The notes below the pieces were generated by a model. It was not told the DNA's origin and searched no databases. It saw only the letters and a list, made by a program, of their open reading frames with translations. Made by a program: the position numbers and the translations under genes. 64,000 bases of DNA from Marinobacterium ramblicola (GTDB lineage: Bacteria > Pseudomonadota > Gammaproteobacteria > Pseudomonadales > Balneatricaceae), in assembly GCF_019084545.1 (NCBI RefSeq), contig NZ_JAHREP010000008.1, forward strand, positions 1 through 64,000. The letters run 5' to 3'. Shown one piece after another: positions 8,931 to 19,022 of this stretch (position 1 is its first letter; the number at the start of each line of letters is the position of its first letter).

Positions 8931-9442
8931 TGCCAACGCCCCCGGATCACCTTGCGACTTCCTGCCATCGAGATCTGCTGCTGGCGACTGTGGGCATGAC
9001 AGAGCGCAATCGCCAGGGCATCGGCGGCATCCGCCTGCGGCAGCCCCGGCAGCTTGAGCAGATGCGCCACCATGATCTGTACCTGAGTCTTGTCTGCGCC
9101 GCCGTTGCCGACCACCGACTGTTTGACCTTACGCGCGGCATACTCAGCTACTGGCAAACCGGCATTGGCACCGGCCACCACAGCCACACCCCGCGCCTGA
9201 CCCAGCTTGAGTGCCGAATCAGCATTGCGCGCCATGAACACCTGCTCAATCGCCATCTCCTGCGGAGTGTAGCGCTGGATGATCTCCGACACACCGGCGT
9301 AAACCTGCTGCAGGCGTTCGGCGAGCACATCACCGGATATGCGGATACAGCCGCTGGCGACATATTCATTGCGCGAGCCATTCACGTTGATCACGCCGTA
9401 ACCGGTTATCCGGGAGCCTGGATCTATTCCCAATATCAACAT
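8927..9442 (-). CDS. ruvC: Crossover junction endodeoxyribonuclease RuvC
   Basis: RuvC is the dimeric Holliday junction resolvase with an RNase H fold. The four catalytic acids are all present at the expected places: Asp7 (LGIDPG), Glu66 (MAIEQVF), Asp138 and Asp141 (ADAADALA). The ATG start and length of 171 residues are normal. A rho-independent terminator separates it from yebC upstream, so ruvC probably begins its own transcript (ruvC, TRIC gene, ruvA, ruvB). Confidence 0.97.
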   Translation of the reverse strand: MLILGIDPGSRITGYGVINVNGSRNEYVASGCIRISGDVLAERLQQVYAGVSEIIQRYTPQEMAIEQVFMARNADSALKLGQARGVAVVAGANAGLPVAEYAARKVKQSVVGNGGADKTQVQIMVAHLLKLPGLPQADAADALAIALCHAHSRQQQISMAGSRKVIRGRWQ

Positions 9443-9475
9443 AATGCGCTCTTTTCCGCCGTTAGCGCGATCATA

Positions 9476-9504
9476 ACAAAAAGCCGGAGCACAGGCCCCG
9501 GCTT
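9476..9504 (-). terminator. Rho-independent terminator after yebC
   Basis: On the minus strand AAGCCGG (9504-9498), a 10-nt loop and CCGGCTT (9487-9481) are followed by TTTGTT. It lies 80 bp past the yebC stop and before ruvC. Confidence 0.8.
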
Positions 9505-9583
9505 ATGTACAAAGATGTACCGTACGCCACGAGCGCCTGAATGCGCTGAAGCGGCGATGTATGGATTACCGCGCACTATCCAG

Positions 9584-10324
9584 TCAGTCTTCCATCGCCT
9601 CTTCGGGGATATCGGCGTTGTGATAAACGTTTTGGGAATCGTCGAGATCCTCAAGTGCGTCGATCAGCTTCATCACCTTGCGCCCGGCATCCACATCGAG
9701 ATCCACCGAGGTCTGCGGAATCATGCCGACTTCGGCCAGCGCGGGTTCAAAGCCTGCATCCACCAACGCCTGCTTCACATCCATGAACTCCTGCCAGGCG
9801 CAGAATACATCGATGGAACCATCGTCGTTGGTTACCACATCGTCCGCACCCGCCTCAAGGGCGGCTTCCATCAGCGCGTCTTCGTCGACGCCCGCTTCGT
9901 AGCTGAGCTGCCCCTTCTTGTCGAACAGGTAGGAGACCGAGCCATTGGTGCCCAGGTTGCCGCCATACTTGTTGAAAGCAGCACGCACCTGAGAGACGGT
10001 GCGATTGACGTTATCGGTCAAGCACTCGAGCAGGATCGCCACGCCGTTGCTGCCGTAACCCTCGTAGGTCAGCTCGTCGTAGTTTTCACCGTCGGCGCCA
10101 CCGGCACCGCGCTGAATCGCTTTATCGATGGTGTCGCGCTTCATGTTGGCGCCGAGCGCCTTGTCGACCGCCGCGCGCAGGCGCGGGTTGTCCTCAGGAC
10201 TACCGCCCCCCTCTTTGGCCGCGACGGTCAACTCTCGAATCAGTTTGGTGAAGATCTTACCGCGCTTGGCATCCTGCGCAGCCTTGCGGTGTTTGATGTT
10301 GGCCCACTTGGAATGACCTGCCAT
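9584..10324 (-). CDS. yebC: YebC/TACO1-family translation regulator
   Basis: The family signature [20 protein letters not shown] opens the protein and the three YebC domains follow over 246 residues. YebC proteins are cytoplasmic. Some have been described as transcriptional regulators, and more recent work links the family to relief of ribosome stalling, especially at proline stretches. I did not decide between these roles here. It lies between aspS and ruvC, as in many gammaproteobacteria. A GC-rich hairpin separates it from aspS and a clear terminator ends it. Confidence 0.95.
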   Translation of the reverse strand: MAGHSKWANIKHRKAAQDAKRGKIFTKLIRELTVAAKEGGGSPEDNPRLRAAVDKALGANMKRDTIDKAIQRGAGGADGENYDELTYEGYGSNGVAILLECLTDNVNRTVSQVRAAFNKYGGNLGTNGSVSYLFDKKGQLSYEAGVDEDALMEAALEAGADDVVTNDDGSIDVFCAWQEFMDVKQALVDAGFEPALAEVGMIPQTSVDLDVDAGRKVMKLIDALEDLDDSQNVYHNADIPEEAMED

Positions 10325-10349
10325 AACACGTCCTCAGTCTAAAATCTGA

Positions 10350-10369
10350 AGAGGCCGCAAGCGGCCTCT
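10350..10369. terminator. Hairpin between aspS and yebC
   Basis: A perfect 9-bp stem AGAGGCCGC / GCGGCCTCT with a two-base loop lies in the 77-bp gap. On the minus strand it is followed by TCAGATTTTAG, a weak T-tract, so it may end or attenuate aspS transcription. Confidence 0.55.
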
Positions 10370-10401
10370 GGTATTACATGTGTTGCTTATAGCGCACGAG
10401 A

Positions 10402-12165
10402 TCAGGGAGTCTTGCGCAGCTTGATGTTCAGCTCACGCAGCTGGGTGGCACCCACCTCTCCCGGCGCGTCGGTCAGCAGACAGGCGGCGCTCTGCGTTTT
10501 CGGGAAGGCGATAACCTCACGAATGGAGCTTGAGCCGGTCATCAGCATGATCAGACGATCGAGACCGAAGGCCAGACCACCGTGCGGCGGCGCACCGTAT
10601 TTCAGCGCATTGAGCAGGAAGCCAAACTTCTCTTCCGCCTCCTCATCGCTGATGCCCAGCACCTTGAATACCGCGCGCTGCATCGCCTGGTCGTGGATAC
10701 GGACGGAACCGCCACCCAGCTCGGTACCGTTGAGCACCATATCGTAAGCGCGGGACAGTTTGCCCTCCGGCTGCTCGATCAGCTGTTCCGGTGAGCAGTT
10801 AGGCGCAGTGAACGGATGGTGCAACGCCGTCAGGCTGCCATCGTCCAGCTCTTCGAACATCGGGAAGTCGACCACCCACAGCGGCGCCCAGTTCTTCTGA
10901 TGCAGATTCATATCTTCGCCAACCTTGATGCGCAGCGCACCCAGCGCTTCGTTGACGATCTTGGTCTTGTCGGCACCGAAGAACACGATATCGCCGTTCT
11001 GTGCACCGAGGCGTTCCATGATCTTCAGCGCCACCTCTTCACCGAGGAACTTGACGATCGGAGACTGCAGACCTTCGGCACCGTTTTCCAGCGCATTGAC
11101 CTTGATCCAGGCCAGCCCCTTGGCACCGTAGATACCGACGAACTTGGTGTAGTCATCGATGATCTTGCGGGTCAGTTCGGCACCGCCCGGCACCTTAAGC
11201 GCCGCGACACGGCCTTTCGGGTCTTTCGCGGGACCTGCGAACACCTTGAAGTCCACCTCGGCCACCAGATCGTTGACATCGATCAGCTCCAGCGGGATAC
11301 GCAGATCAGGCTTGTCTGAACCGTAGCGCTGCATCGCCTCGGAGTACGGCATGGTCGGAAACTCGCCCAGCTCAATATCCAGCAGCTCTTTGAACAGCTT
11401 GCGCACCATACCTTCAGCCAGACCCATGATCTCCTGCTCACCGAGGAAGGAGGTCTCGATGTCGATCTGGGTAAATTCAGGCTGACGATCGGCACGCAGG
11501 TCTTCGTCGCGGAAACACTTGGCGATCTGGTAGTAACGGTCGAAACCGGACACCATCAGCAGCTGCTTGAACAGCTGCGGCGACTGCGGCAGAGCGAAGA
11601 AACAACCTTCGTGCGTACGGCTCGGCACCAGATAATCGCGCGCGCCTTCAGGTGTGGCGCGGGTCAGGATCGGCGTCTCGATATCGAGGAAACCGTTCTC
11701 CTCCAGGTAGTTGCGTACGGCATGGGTGACCTTGGAGCGGAAACGCAGCTTGTGCTGAATCTCCGGGCGGCGCAAGTCGATGTAACGGTGGCGCAGGCGC
11801 ACGTCCTCGCCCACCTGCTGGTGCTCGTCGAGCTGGAACGGTGGGGTTTCGGCACGGTTCAGGATACGCAACTCCTTGCCCAGCACCTCGATCGCGCCGG
11901 TCAGCATCTCCGGATTTTCGGTGCCTGCCGGGCGGGCACGTACGGTGCCGTGAATTTCGATAACGTACTCGTTGCGGACGCTGTCAGCCAGCTTGAAGCT
12001 CTCCTCGCGATCCGGGTCGAACACCACCTGAGCGATCCCTTCACGGTCGCGAACGTCAAGAAAGATCACACCACCGTGGTCACGGCGGCGATGAACCCAC
12101 CCCGCCAGGACAATATCTTCACCGATATGCTCTTTTCGAAGATCGCCGCAATAATGGCTGCGCAT
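10402..12165 (-). CDS. aspS: Aspartyl-tRNA synthetase
   Basis: This is a class IIb aminoacyl-tRNA synthetase that charges tRNA-Asp. An N-terminal OB anticodon-binding domain occupies about residues 1-105. Motif 2 is seen as [18 protein letters not shown], the bacterial GAD insertion domain lies at about 285-420, and motif 3 is [15 protein letters not shown] near the C-terminus. The length of 587 residues matches E. coli (590). The ATG start is clear. Whether it also charges tRNA-Asn cannot be judged from sequence reading alone. Confidence 0.97.
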   Translation of the reverse strand: MRSHYCGDLRKEHIGEDIVLAGWVHRRRDHGGVIFLDVRDREGIAQVVFDPDREESFKLADSVRNEYVIEIHGTVRARPAGTENPEMLTGAIEVLGKELRILNRAETPPFQLDEHQQVGEDVRLRHRYIDLRRPEIQHKLRFRSKVTHAVRNYLEENGFLDIETPILTRATPEGARDYLVPSRTHEGCFFALPQSPQLFKQLLMVSGFDRYYQIAKCFRDEDLRADRQPEFTQIDIETSFLGEQEIMGLAEGMVRKLFKELLDIELGEFPTMPYSEAMQRYGSDKPDLRIPLELIDVNDLVAEVDFKVFAGPAKDPKGRVAALKVPGGAELTRKIIDDYTKFVGIYGAKGLAWIKVNALENGAEGLQSPIVKFLGEEVALKIMERLGAQNGDIVFFGADKTKIVNEALGALRIKVGEDMNLHQKNWAPLWVVDFPMFEELDDGSLTALHHPFTAPNCSPEQLIEQPEGKLSRAYDMVLNGTELGGGSVRIHDQAMQRAVFKVLGISDEEAEEKFGFLLNALKYGAPPHGGLAFGLDRLIMLMTGSSSIREVIAFPKTQSAACLLTDAPGEVGATQLRELNIKLRKTP

Positions 12166-12365
12166 AGTATCTCTATCCTGTTCCTAAACATCTGCGCGCC
12201 CGTGGCACAGGCGCATAATCGTGGGCGCAGCGGGGTCTGAAGCGGCCATGACTGCCTCATTCCGCTGACCGGAAGCGACGAAACCACCTCCAGCACCGGA
12301 ACAGGACAGGGCACCCCCTGCATTTAAAGGCGAAAATTATACTCGATTTGACCTGCCCTGACAGG

Positions 12366-12385
12366 GCCTGATTCGCAAATCAGGC
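12366..12385 (-). other. Hairpin overlapping the HIT gene stop
   Basis: GCCTGATT-CGCA-AATCAGGC forms an 8-bp hairpin that includes the stop codon. A smaller dyad CCCTG-A-CAGGG follows on the minus strand. There is no T-run, so any terminator role is uncertain. Confidence 0.35.
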
Positions 12386-12826
12386 TGTTGGGCAGAAAGT
12401 CAGCTCATTACTGAGCAGGCGGCACAGGCGTTCGCGAATCTTCGCAAGCTCCTCGTCGCCATAGGGTTTGGCAGGCACTTTGCCCCATATCGGCTGAGGC
12501 CAGGCCGGATCATTTTCCTGTCGCACCACATGATGAAGGTGCAGTTGCGGAACCATATTCCCCAGCGCCGCAATGTTCATTTTGCGCGCCTGGAACAGAT
12601 CGGCCAGATTCTCGGCCAGAAAGCTGGACTCACGCATCAGCTGTTCGCGCTCCTCCTGCGAGAGGTGATAGATTTCGGAAACCCCCGCACGGCGCGGCAC
12701 AAGAATGAACCAAGGGTAGTTTGCATCGTTCATCAGTAACAGCTGACAGAGCGGGAATGCACCCAAGTCATAGGTATCCGCCGCCAAGCGCGGGTCGAGC
12801 TCAAATTCCAGTTCCAATTCGTCCAT
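12380..12826 (-). CDS. HIT-family nucleotide-binding protein
   Basis: This is a histidine-triad fold protein of 148 residues. The triad region reads MVPQLHLHHVVRQENDPAWP, where Gln takes the place of the first triad His, a form I recognise from a common proteobacterial subgroup. Members hydrolyse or bind nucleotide phosphoramidates or dinucleoside polyphosphates, but the substrate here is unknown. It lies upstream of aspS in the same direction with a 214-bp gap in which I see no gene. Confidence 0.85.
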   Translation of the reverse strand: MDELELEFELDPRLAADTYDLGAFPLCQLLLMNDANYPWFILVPRRAGVSEIYHLSQEEREQLMRESSFLAENLADLFQARKMNIAALGNMVPQLHLHHVVRQENDPAWPQPIWGKVPAKPYGDEELAKIRERLCRLLSNELTFCPTA

Positions 12827-12930
12827 AATGCTCCTGATCGCAAATCAAAAATACGAGATGCGCTGAAAACCGATCAGCCGGGCTAAAGACTAACTGCCTA
12901 AAGAGTATAGGCCAAGGTACCTGATACGAG

Positions 12931-14076
12931 ATGCCGGAGATAAAACTTCACAGCAAGCTTGCAGAGATCCCGCGCCAGCAGTGGAACAATCTGTGCGGAA
13001 CGGATTACCCCTTTCTGCGTCACGAGTTCCTTCAGGCACTGGAGAGCTCCGGCAGTGTAAGCCCGGAGTCCGGCTGGCAACCACTGCACCTTGGCGTATG
13101 GCAACGCTCACAACTGGTCGCCGTGATGCCGCTCTATCTCAAGAGCCACTCCTGGGGCGAATATGTATTCGACTGGTCCTGGGCCGACGCCTGGGCACGT
13201 CATGGACTCGACTATTACCCCAAACTGCTGACCGCAATCCCCTTTACCCCCTCATCGGGACCGCGGTTCGGCTCTACTCTGCCTCTACACGAGACAACCG
13301 AACTGTTCAGCCAGGCCATAATGCAGATCGCCTCACGTTTCGATGCATCAGGATGGCATGCCCTGTTTGTCGAGCCCGGGGTCAAATCCGCCTTTGCCGA
13401 AACCGGATTGATGACACGTCTGGGCACCCAGTACCACTGGTTCAACCGCGACTACAGCTCCTTCGAGCACTACCTCAGCCACTTCACCTCCCGCAAGCGC
13501 AAGAACGTGCGCAAGGAGAGGGAGAAGGTACAAAGCCAGGGGATCGAGCTGATCACCCTTGAGGGGCGCGAGATCACCCAGCCGCATCTGGACATGTTTT
13601 ACCGCTTTTACCAGCGCACCTACCGCAAACGGGGCATGCGGGGCTATCTGACCCGAGCCTTCTTCGACCAGCTCCTGAAAAATATGCCCGAGCATCTGGT
13701 TTTGGTGCTGGCACGGATCGACGGCCGAGAGGTCGCCTGCGCGCTGTCGCTTAAGAGCAGCGACTGCCTTTACGGCCGCTACTGGGGGTGCCTCGACGAG
13801 TTCGACAGCCTCCATTTCGAGACCTGCTACTACCGGGGAATCGAGTACTGCATCGAGAAAGGGCTGAAGCGTTTCGATCCCGGTGCCCAGGGGGAGCACA
13901 AGATCCAACGGGGGTTCGAACCGATCGAAACCTGGTCCGTGCACTGGCTGCGCGAGAAAGGCTTTCACCCCGCCCTGCACACCTTTCTCGACGAAGAGAA
14001 AGCGATGATGCGCAAAGAGATGGAGACGCTATCGAAAGGCCTGCCCTTTCGCTGCGATCCCGATCAGCAGCCGTGA
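12931..14076 (+). CDS. PF04339 (GNAT-fold, FemAB-like) acyltransferase-type protein
   Basis: The protein of 381 residues has the conserved features of the peptidogalycan-biosynthesis/recognition family: FLRHEFLQALE near the start, DWSWADAWARHGLDYYPKL, and FTSRKRKNVRKEREKV in the middle. A double GNAT-like fold is typical of the family. The biochemical role of proteobacterial members is not established to my knowledge; acyl or aminoacyl transfer is an inference from the fold. It stands alone on the plus strand and starts at ATG with no strong ribosome site. Confidence 0.8.
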   Translation: MPEIKLHSKLAEIPRQQWNNLCGTDYPFLRHEFLQALESSGSVSPESGWQPLHLGVWQRSQLVAVMPLYLKSHSWGEYVFDWSWADAWARHGLDYYPKLLTAIPFTPSSGPRFGSTLPLHETTELFSQAIMQIASRFDASGWHALFVEPGVKSAFAETGLMTRLGTQYHWFNRDYSSFEHYLSHFTSRKRKNVRKEREKVQSQGIELITLEGREITQPHLDMFYRFYQRTYRKRGMRGYLTRAFFDQLLKNMPEHLVLVLARIDGREVACALSLKSSDCLYGRYWGCLDEFDSLHFETCYYRGIEYCIEKGLKRFDPGAQGEHKIQRGFEPIETWSVHWLREKGFHPALHTFLDEEKAMMRKEMETLSKGLPFRCDPDQQP

Positions 14077-14146
14077 TCGAGATCAACAGAACGTGCTGCT
14101 GCATTTACCGGCAACCGTTACTGCATCCTGCATACGCACAATATTT

Positions 14147-14171
14147 AAAAGCTTATTAATCAAAGCTTTTT
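14147..14171 (+). terminator. Possible weak terminator after the PF04339 gene
   Basis: AAAAGCTT (14147-14154) and AAGCTTTT (14163-14170) form an AT-rich 8-bp stem that runs into T. The rest of the gap to 14353 holds no gene that I can support. Confidence 0.35.
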
Positions 14172-14353
14172 GAACGCCTCATGCAATCCCAGCGCAACTG
14201 CAGCATGAGCACCAGTTGCAGGAACTCGAATTCGTTGAAAAATGATCCAGCCCAAGCCATGGCATCGTTTTCGAGTTCGCCTAGACTAAAAGTCGCAGAG
14301 CAACCTACAACCCCAATAAGTTTAAGCGCTCAGCGCGCAAAGGAGGCCCGAAG

Positions 14354-14629
14354 ATGCTGACCTATGAAGAGTGTCTGGCGATGTCTGACCTGACCGAAGA
14401 GGAGATTGCGGCCATCGCTGAGCATGAGCATATGGATACCATGATTGCGATGGCACTCGGTCACTATCTGGTCACCCATGACGGCGAACAAAAGATCAGG
14501 GAGATTATCCTCGACGATATCGCCGACGCACGCCATGCAGGTAACGCCGAAAGAGAAAGAGTACTGAGAGCAGTACTCCAGCACTTCATCGCCACCCATC
14601 CGGAACATGGCCGCTCCAACGTCGCCTGA
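14354..14629 (+). CDS. Small protein of unknown function (91 aa)
   Basis: I do not recognise a family. The protein is acidic and largely helical (LTEEEIAAIAEHEHMDTMIAMALGHYL is the region around residues 13-40), with no signal peptide or membrane segment. It is very probably a real gene. A near-perfect AAAGGAGG ribosome site lies at the right distance from the ATG, and a strong terminator follows within 25 bp of the stop. It converges on another small gene with an equally strong ribosome site. Confidence 0.75.
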   Translation: MLTYEECLAMSDLTEEEIAAIAEHEHMDTMIAMALGHYLVTHDGEQKIREIILDDIADARHAGNAERERVLRAVLQHFIATHPEHGRSNVA

Positions 14630-14652
14630 CCGGAAAGGGAGGATGAGTGCAA

Positions 14653-14688
14653 AATGAACACGCCCCGCAAATGCGGGGCGTGTTCATT
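14653..14688. terminator. Strong bidirectional terminator
   Basis: A perfect 16-bp stem, AATGAACACGCCCCGC with its complement, and an AAAT loop lie between two convergent small genes. Flanking A- and T-rich bases serve both directions. Confidence 0.88.
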
Positions 14689-14728
14689 AATACAACGAGC
14701 AATATAGGCCAAAAGTTTTCGATACTGA

Positions 14729-14914
14729 TCAGTGTACCGACACCTCGTACTTCTTCTGAATCGCGATCAATGCCGGCTGAATATCCAGGGGGGCGTATTT
14801 CATCGCCTGCTCGAAAAGCTCCTTGTTCTCTTCCGATAGCCGCTCCTCCTCAGTCATGGCTGAGAGTTTACGCATGGCTTCCATAAATTTTGGATGGGGA
14901 GTGGTGTTGCTCAT
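14729..14914 (-). CDS. Small protein of unknown function (61 aa)
   Basis: No family is recognised. The sequence is charged and helical (AMTEEERLSEENKELFEQAM) and lacks signal or membrane segments. AAGGAGG precedes the ATG by eight bases and the shared 16-bp terminator lies 40 bp past the stop. Size and context suggest a small regulator or stress protein, but this is only a guess. Confidence 0.65.
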   Translation of the reverse strand: MSNTTPHPKFMEAMRKLSAMTEEERLSEENKELFEQAMKYAPLDIQPALIAIQKKYEVSVH

Positions 14915-15063
14915 GATGCGGCCTCCTTTACAGAGTTAAGGGCAGCGAGCCGTCGGCAAAATCACCGATGCCTACCCCTTTATTGTGCACATGCGGCCGA
15001 TCTGGGCAATGCCGAACTGATCATTTTATTGCGATAGCAATGATTTCGGCCCCGATAGACCGA

Positions 15064-16161
15064 TCAGGATATAGCGCCTGCTGACTGAGCGCGCTCCTGA
15101 CGCAGAGCCGAGTCTCCCGCCTGCACACTCAGCCAGTCCGCAATATGCGATCTGATCAACAGCTCCAGGGCGTCGATATGCTCTACCCGATCGTTGAGCG
15201 CCGGAATATAGCCATAGCGCTCACCCCCTGCACTCAGGAAATAGTCTCGATTTTCAACACCTATCTCCTCGATCGTCTCCAGGCAATCGGCGGAAAACCC
15301 GGGGCAATATACCTGTACCGACTTAACACCTTCGCCCGGCAGGGCCTTGAGAGTCTCATCGGTGTAGGGTTTAAGCCACTCCTCGCGACCAAAACGGGAC
15401 TGAAAGGTGGTCATGCAGAACTCCTCGTCCACCCCCAACCGCCGGGCCAACAGTCGAGATGTCGTCCTGCACTCGCAATAGTACGGATCTCCCGAATGCA
15501 GATAACGCTCAGGCACGCCGTGGTAGGAGAGCAACAAGCGCTCGGGTCGGCCGTGATGCTGCCAGTACTGCTCGATCGATAGCGCCATGGCTTCGATATA
15601 GGCGGGAAAATCGTGGTAATGCGAAACGAAGCGCAGATCAGGCAACCAGCGCCGCCGGGTAAAATCTGCCGCCAGCGCATCAAAGGTCGATGCCGTCGTC
15701 GCCGCGCTGTACTGCGGATACAACGGCAGTACCAGCAGCCGCCTGACGCCTCGCTCCTGCATCCGCTGAATGACCGACTCGATCGAAGGGTTGCCGTAAC
15801 GCATCGCGAAATCGACGATCACCGACAACCCCTTCTCCCCCGAGAAACGGTTGGACAAGGCATCAGCCTGCGCCCGAGTATGTAGCAACAAGGGGGAGCC
15901 AGCGTCCGTCCAGACCTGACGGTACGCCTCAGCCGAACGTCGGGGCCTGGTATTGAGAATGATGCCATTGAGAATGAGCCACCAAAGAGGGCGTGGGAGC
16001 TCTACAACCCTGGGATCCCAGAGAAACTCCTTCAGGTAGCGTCGCAGCGCCTTCGGCGTCGGCTCGTCAGGGGTACCAAGGTTGGTCAACAGTACTCCGA
16101 CACAATCCTCTCGCTGATGGCTGTATCTCTTGTCTGCACCTTGAACACTGCGATATTTCAT
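15064..16161 (-). CDS. hemH: Ferrochelatase
   Basis: Ferrochelatase inserts Fe2+ into protoporphyrin IX, the last step of haem synthesis. The N-terminal signature GVLLTNLGTPDEPTPKALRR is clear. The metal-site His lies in LLSYHGVPERYLHSGDPY, and FQSRFGREEWLKPYTDETL and CPGFSADCLETIEEIG are family blocks. I chose the ATG at 16161 (365 residues), because the 41 residues upstream in the same frame lack family similarity. GGAGAG lies 11 bases before this ATG. The gene appears to be transcribed alone. Confidence 0.95.
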   Translation of the reverse strand: MKYRSVQGADKRYSHQREDCVGVLLTNLGTPDEPTPKALRRYLKEFLWDPRVVELPRPLWWLILNGIILNTRPRRSAEAYRQVWTDAGSPLLLHTRAQADALSNRFSGEKGLSVIVDFAMRYGNPSIESVIQRMQERGVRRLLVLPLYPQYSAATTASTFDALAADFTRRRWLPDLRFVSHYHDFPAYIEAMALSIEQYWQHHGRPERLLLSYHGVPERYLHSGDPYYCECRTTSRLLARRLGVDEEFCMTTFQSRFGREEWLKPYTDETLKALPGEGVKSVQVYCPGFSADCLETIEEIGVENRDYFLSAGGERYGYIPALNDRVEHIDALELLIRSHIADWLSVQAGDSALRQERAQSAGAIS

Positions 16162-16327
16162 AACAACGGCGTCTCTCCGGATGACGAAGTGGGCGTGCGG
16201 GCGTAGTGTACTTAAACTACACCTATTACCGCCAGCTACCGAGCCCTCCAGGCTAACCTGCCAAGCCGATAACTGGTCCATCACCGGAAGCTGACGACCT
16301 CAGAGCTGCGCGCCTTCTTGGCTCTGA

Positions 16328-16837
16328 TCAGCCTCGATAAGGTCCACTCTGGGTCGAGTCGCCAATCGCCTGCCTGTTATCAGGGTGCATACGGATCGGT
16401 AACGCATCGGCTTCGAAGTAAAGCAACAGCTCGCCATCTGCCGTGAGCCTGCCGCTTTTTACACTGCGCAAGCGATTAAGCAGCAGCGCCTCCTGGAACA
16501 TGATCGGCTCTGCGCAGATGCGTCGCGTAAGCCGCATCTCACCAAACACCAACTCACCACCCTGACCCAGTTCATAATCACCAAGAAAACGATTACAGCC
16601 GGCCATGCCGCCAACTCGCTGCGGCTTTCCGAACGCAATTCGCGGTGAATACTGCCCCTGAACCTCGCGCGCTCCGATTGAAGATACGATCCAGTCTCCC
16701 TCCAGCTGCTCAGCGCTGGCAATAGCCTGCCCCGAGGTGACGGGAATTTGGGTGGTTGATGGGGTTGTTCCTGCGCAACCGGTGAGAATGCCGGCTAAAG
16801 GGAGATAAACAAAGGCGAGCATCGTCCTGATATTCAT
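16328..16837 (-). CDS. META-domain lipoprotein (HslJ-like)
   Basis: A lipoprotein signal peptide ends at the lipobox LTGC. The META domain follows, recognised by LEGDWIVSSIG, GGMAGCNRFLGDYEL and MRLTRRICAEPIMFQEALLLNRL. Related proteins (HslJ) are linked to heat-inducible functions and novobiocin resistance, but the role here is unknown. The ATG at 16837 is preceded by AGGAG at proper spacing; a TTG six bases upstream is too close to that site. The length is 169 residues. Confidence 0.87.
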   Translation of the reverse strand: MNIRTMLAFVYLPLAGILTGCAGTTPSTTQIPVTSGQAIASAEQLEGDWIVSSIGAREVQGQYSPRIAFGKPQRVGGMAGCNRFLGDYELGQGGELVFGEMRLTRRICAEPIMFQEALLLNRLRSVKSGRLTADGELLLYFEADALPIRMHPDNRQAIGDSTQSGPYRG

Positions 16838-16923
16838 GGCCAACTCCTTTCGGCTCTACTCAAACGTGAGTTCAATTATTGCACAGCGATGACGATTGCG
16901 CCACGTGATTCGCGCATCGTCCA

Positions 16924-16951
16924 AATAGAAAAGGCGCCCTCGAGGCGCCTT
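16924..16951 (-). terminator. Rho-independent terminator after fabV
   Basis: On the minus strand AAGGCGCC, a five-base loop and GGCGCCTT are followed by TTCTATTT, 19 bp after the fabV stop. Confidence 0.85.
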
Positions 16952-16969
16952 GTCAAACCAGCATCAACC

Positions 16970-18163
16970 TTAGATATCGATCACGTCGAACTCGACTACC
17001 GGATCGACGTCGGCATCGTAATCGATGCTTTCAATACCGAAACCAAACAGCTTCAGGAACTCGTCCTTGTACAACTGATAGTCGGTGACATCGAACAGGT
17101 TTTCGGTGGTTACCTGGGGCCAAAGCTCCCGACAGGGCTGCTGCACATCATCGCGCAATTCCCAGTCATCCATACGGTAACGGTTGCCCTCGTCAAGCAC
17201 CGCACTTTCGCCATACAGCCCGGTGGCAAACAGACGGTGGACCTGCTCCATACAGCCTTCATGCAAGCCCTTTTCACGCATCACCTTGAACACCATCGAC
17301 AGGTACAACGGCATCACCGGAATCGCGGAGCTGGCTTGAGTGACAACAGACTTCAGCACCGCCACATTGGCCTGGCCACCCTCTGCCGACAGAGCGGTAT
17401 TCAGCTCTCCAGCTGCGCGGTCCAGATCCTGTTTCGCTTTACCCAGAGCACCGTGCCAGTAGATCGGCCAGGTGATTTCGGTTCCGATATAGCTGTACGC
17501 CACGGTTTTGCAGCCCGGTGCCAGCACATCCGCCTCTTTCAGCGCCTGTATCCAGAGCTCCCAATCTTCACCGCCCATTACAGTCACGGTATCGGCCACC
17601 TCCTGCTCAGTCGCAGGCTCCACTTCCGCCTCGATGATGCAGTCCTTGTTGGTGTCGATCGCCGTAGAGCGGTAGGGTTCGCCGATCGGCTTCAGCGAAG
17701 AGCGTACCACTTCGCCGCTGTCCGGCATTTTGCGCACCGGCGAGGCCAGTGAGTAAACAACGAGATCGACCTGCCCCAGATCCGCCTTGATCAGATCCAC
17801 GACCTTCTGCTTGGCCTCATGGGAGAACGCATCGCCGTTCAGGCTTTTGGCATAGAGCCCGGCTTCATGTGCCAGACGCTGAAATGCAGCCGCATTGTAC
17901 CAACCCGCTGTGCCCGGCTTCTTCTCGCTGGCCGGCTTTTCGAAAAACACGCCGATGGTCGCTGCACCGCTGCCGAAAGCAGCCGCAATACGTGATGACA
18001 AGCCGTAGCCACTGGAGGCCCCGATCACCAGTACTTTTTTGGGACCGTTTTCAATCGGGCCCTGAGCCTTGGTGTACTCGATCTGCTCGCGTACGTTCGC
18101 TTCGCAGCCGGCCGGATGAGTAGTGGTACAGATAAAGCCTCGGATTTTCGGTTTGATAATCAT
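16970..18163 (-). CDS. fabV: Trans-2-enoyl-CoA/ACP reductase FabV
   Basis: FabV is a monomeric NADH-dependent enoyl reductase of fatty-acid synthesis, a larger alternative to FabI that is naturally insensitive to triclosan. The N-terminus [20 protein letters not shown] and the cofactor loop [14 protein letters not shown] are diagnostic. The catalytic Tyr-x8-Lys motif is present as [10 protein letters not shown]. The length of 397 residues is standard. A clear terminator follows. No fabI is visible in the window, so this may be the cell's main enoyl reductase, but that cannot be tested here. Confidence 0.97.
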   Translation of the reverse strand: MIIKPKIRGFICTTTHPAGCEANVREQIEYTKAQGPIENGPKKVLVIGASSGYGLSSRIAAAFGSGAATIGVFFEKPASEKKPGTAGWYNAAAFQRLAHEAGLYAKSLNGDAFSHEAKQKVVDLIKADLGQVDLVVYSLASPVRKMPDSGEVVRSSLKPIGEPYRSTAIDTNKDCIIEAEVEPATEQEVADTVTVMGGEDWELWIQALKEADVLAPGCKTVAYSYIGTEITWPIYWHGALGKAKQDLDRAAGELNTALSAEGGQANVAVLKSVVTQASSAIPVMPLYLSMVFKVMREKGLHEGCMEQVHRLFATGLYGESAVLDEGNRYRMDDWELRDDVQQPCRELWPQVTTENLFDVTDYQLYKDEFLKLFGFGIESIDYDADVDPVVEFDVIDI

Positions 18164-18248
18164 CGTCAGTCGTATCGGTGTCCAGTGAGTTTAGAGGCGG
18201 CTAAGATACCCCATTTCCGGGCGTGATAACATCATGTCGGGCAACGGG

Positions 18249-19022
18249 TTAGAGCCTGAGTTGATCGTAACGGGTAAAACAGCGCCGCAGAATCAGGTTC
18301 ACGACGATCAGCGTGCCCAGCGCTGTAGCGCCTACCAGCATCAGCATCACCAGAATCTGATAGCGAATCGCCTGCTCCGGGTCGACACCGGCGAGAATCT
18401 GCCCGCTCATCATGCCCGGCAAGGAGACCAGCCCCACCGTCATCATCGCGTTCACCGACGGGATCATACCCGCCTTGATCGCCTCTCGGCGCAAGCGCTG
18501 AGAGGCCTCCCGCCAGTTGCCGCCCAAACTGAGAATGAGCTCCACCTCGCCACGCTGCTGCCTGAGACTGCTCAACAGGCGCTCCAGAGACAGTGAGATG
18601 GCGTTCATCGCATTACCGGCGATCATCCCGCCCAAGGGTATGAAGTATTGCGGCCGATACCAGGGGTCGACCTGGACCACCAGGCTGGTCACCATTGAGG
18701 TGATCAGCGTAAAAGTGACCGCCATCGACACGAAGGTGGGCCCCAGTATCGCCACCTCCGACTCGTCGACCCTGCTGTGAATCGCCTGTGCGGCCCAAAA
18801 CAGCATCCAGAGATAGAGCAGCAGGACCAACAGGGGGTGATCGAGATCGAAAATAAACTGCAGCACATAGCCGACCAGCGCCAACTGCAGAAAGGTACGT
18901 AGCGTGCCGATCAGCAGGTCGCGCTCCATTCTGAGTCGATAGTAGAGTGAAGCTGCCGCGGCGAGCAGGATGAACAACAGGGAGAGCAGCAACTGCCCCC
19001 AGCCGATCTCGACCACGCTCAT
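18249..19022 (-). CDS. fetB: ABC transporter permease FetB (UPF0014)
   Basis: The product is an integral membrane protein with about seven helices over 257 residues and family blocks RTFLQLALVGYVLQ and PLGGMIAGNAMNAISLSLERL. E. coli FetAB is an iron exporter that protects against peroxide stress. The start overlaps the end of fetA by four bases, so the two are one operon. Substrate assignment is by homology only. Confidence 0.9.
   Translation of the reverse strand: MSVVEIGWGQLLLSLLFILLAAAASLYYRLRMERDLLIGTLRTFLQLALVGYVLQFIFDLDHPLLVLLLYLWMLFWAAQAIHSRVDESEVAILGPTFVSMAVTFTLITSMVTSLVVQVDPWYRPQYFIPLGGMIAGNAMNAISLSLERLLSSLRQQRGEVELILSLGGNWREASQRLRREAIKAGMIPSVNAMMTVGLVSLPGMMSGQILAGVDPEQAIRYQILVMLMLVGATALGTLIVVNLILRRCFTRYDQLRL

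Noticed and set aside
8990-10342. A 450-codon open frame on the plus strand opposite ruvC and yebC
   Set aside because: It is antisense to two certain genes, has no ribosome site, crosses a terminator and shows no family motif.
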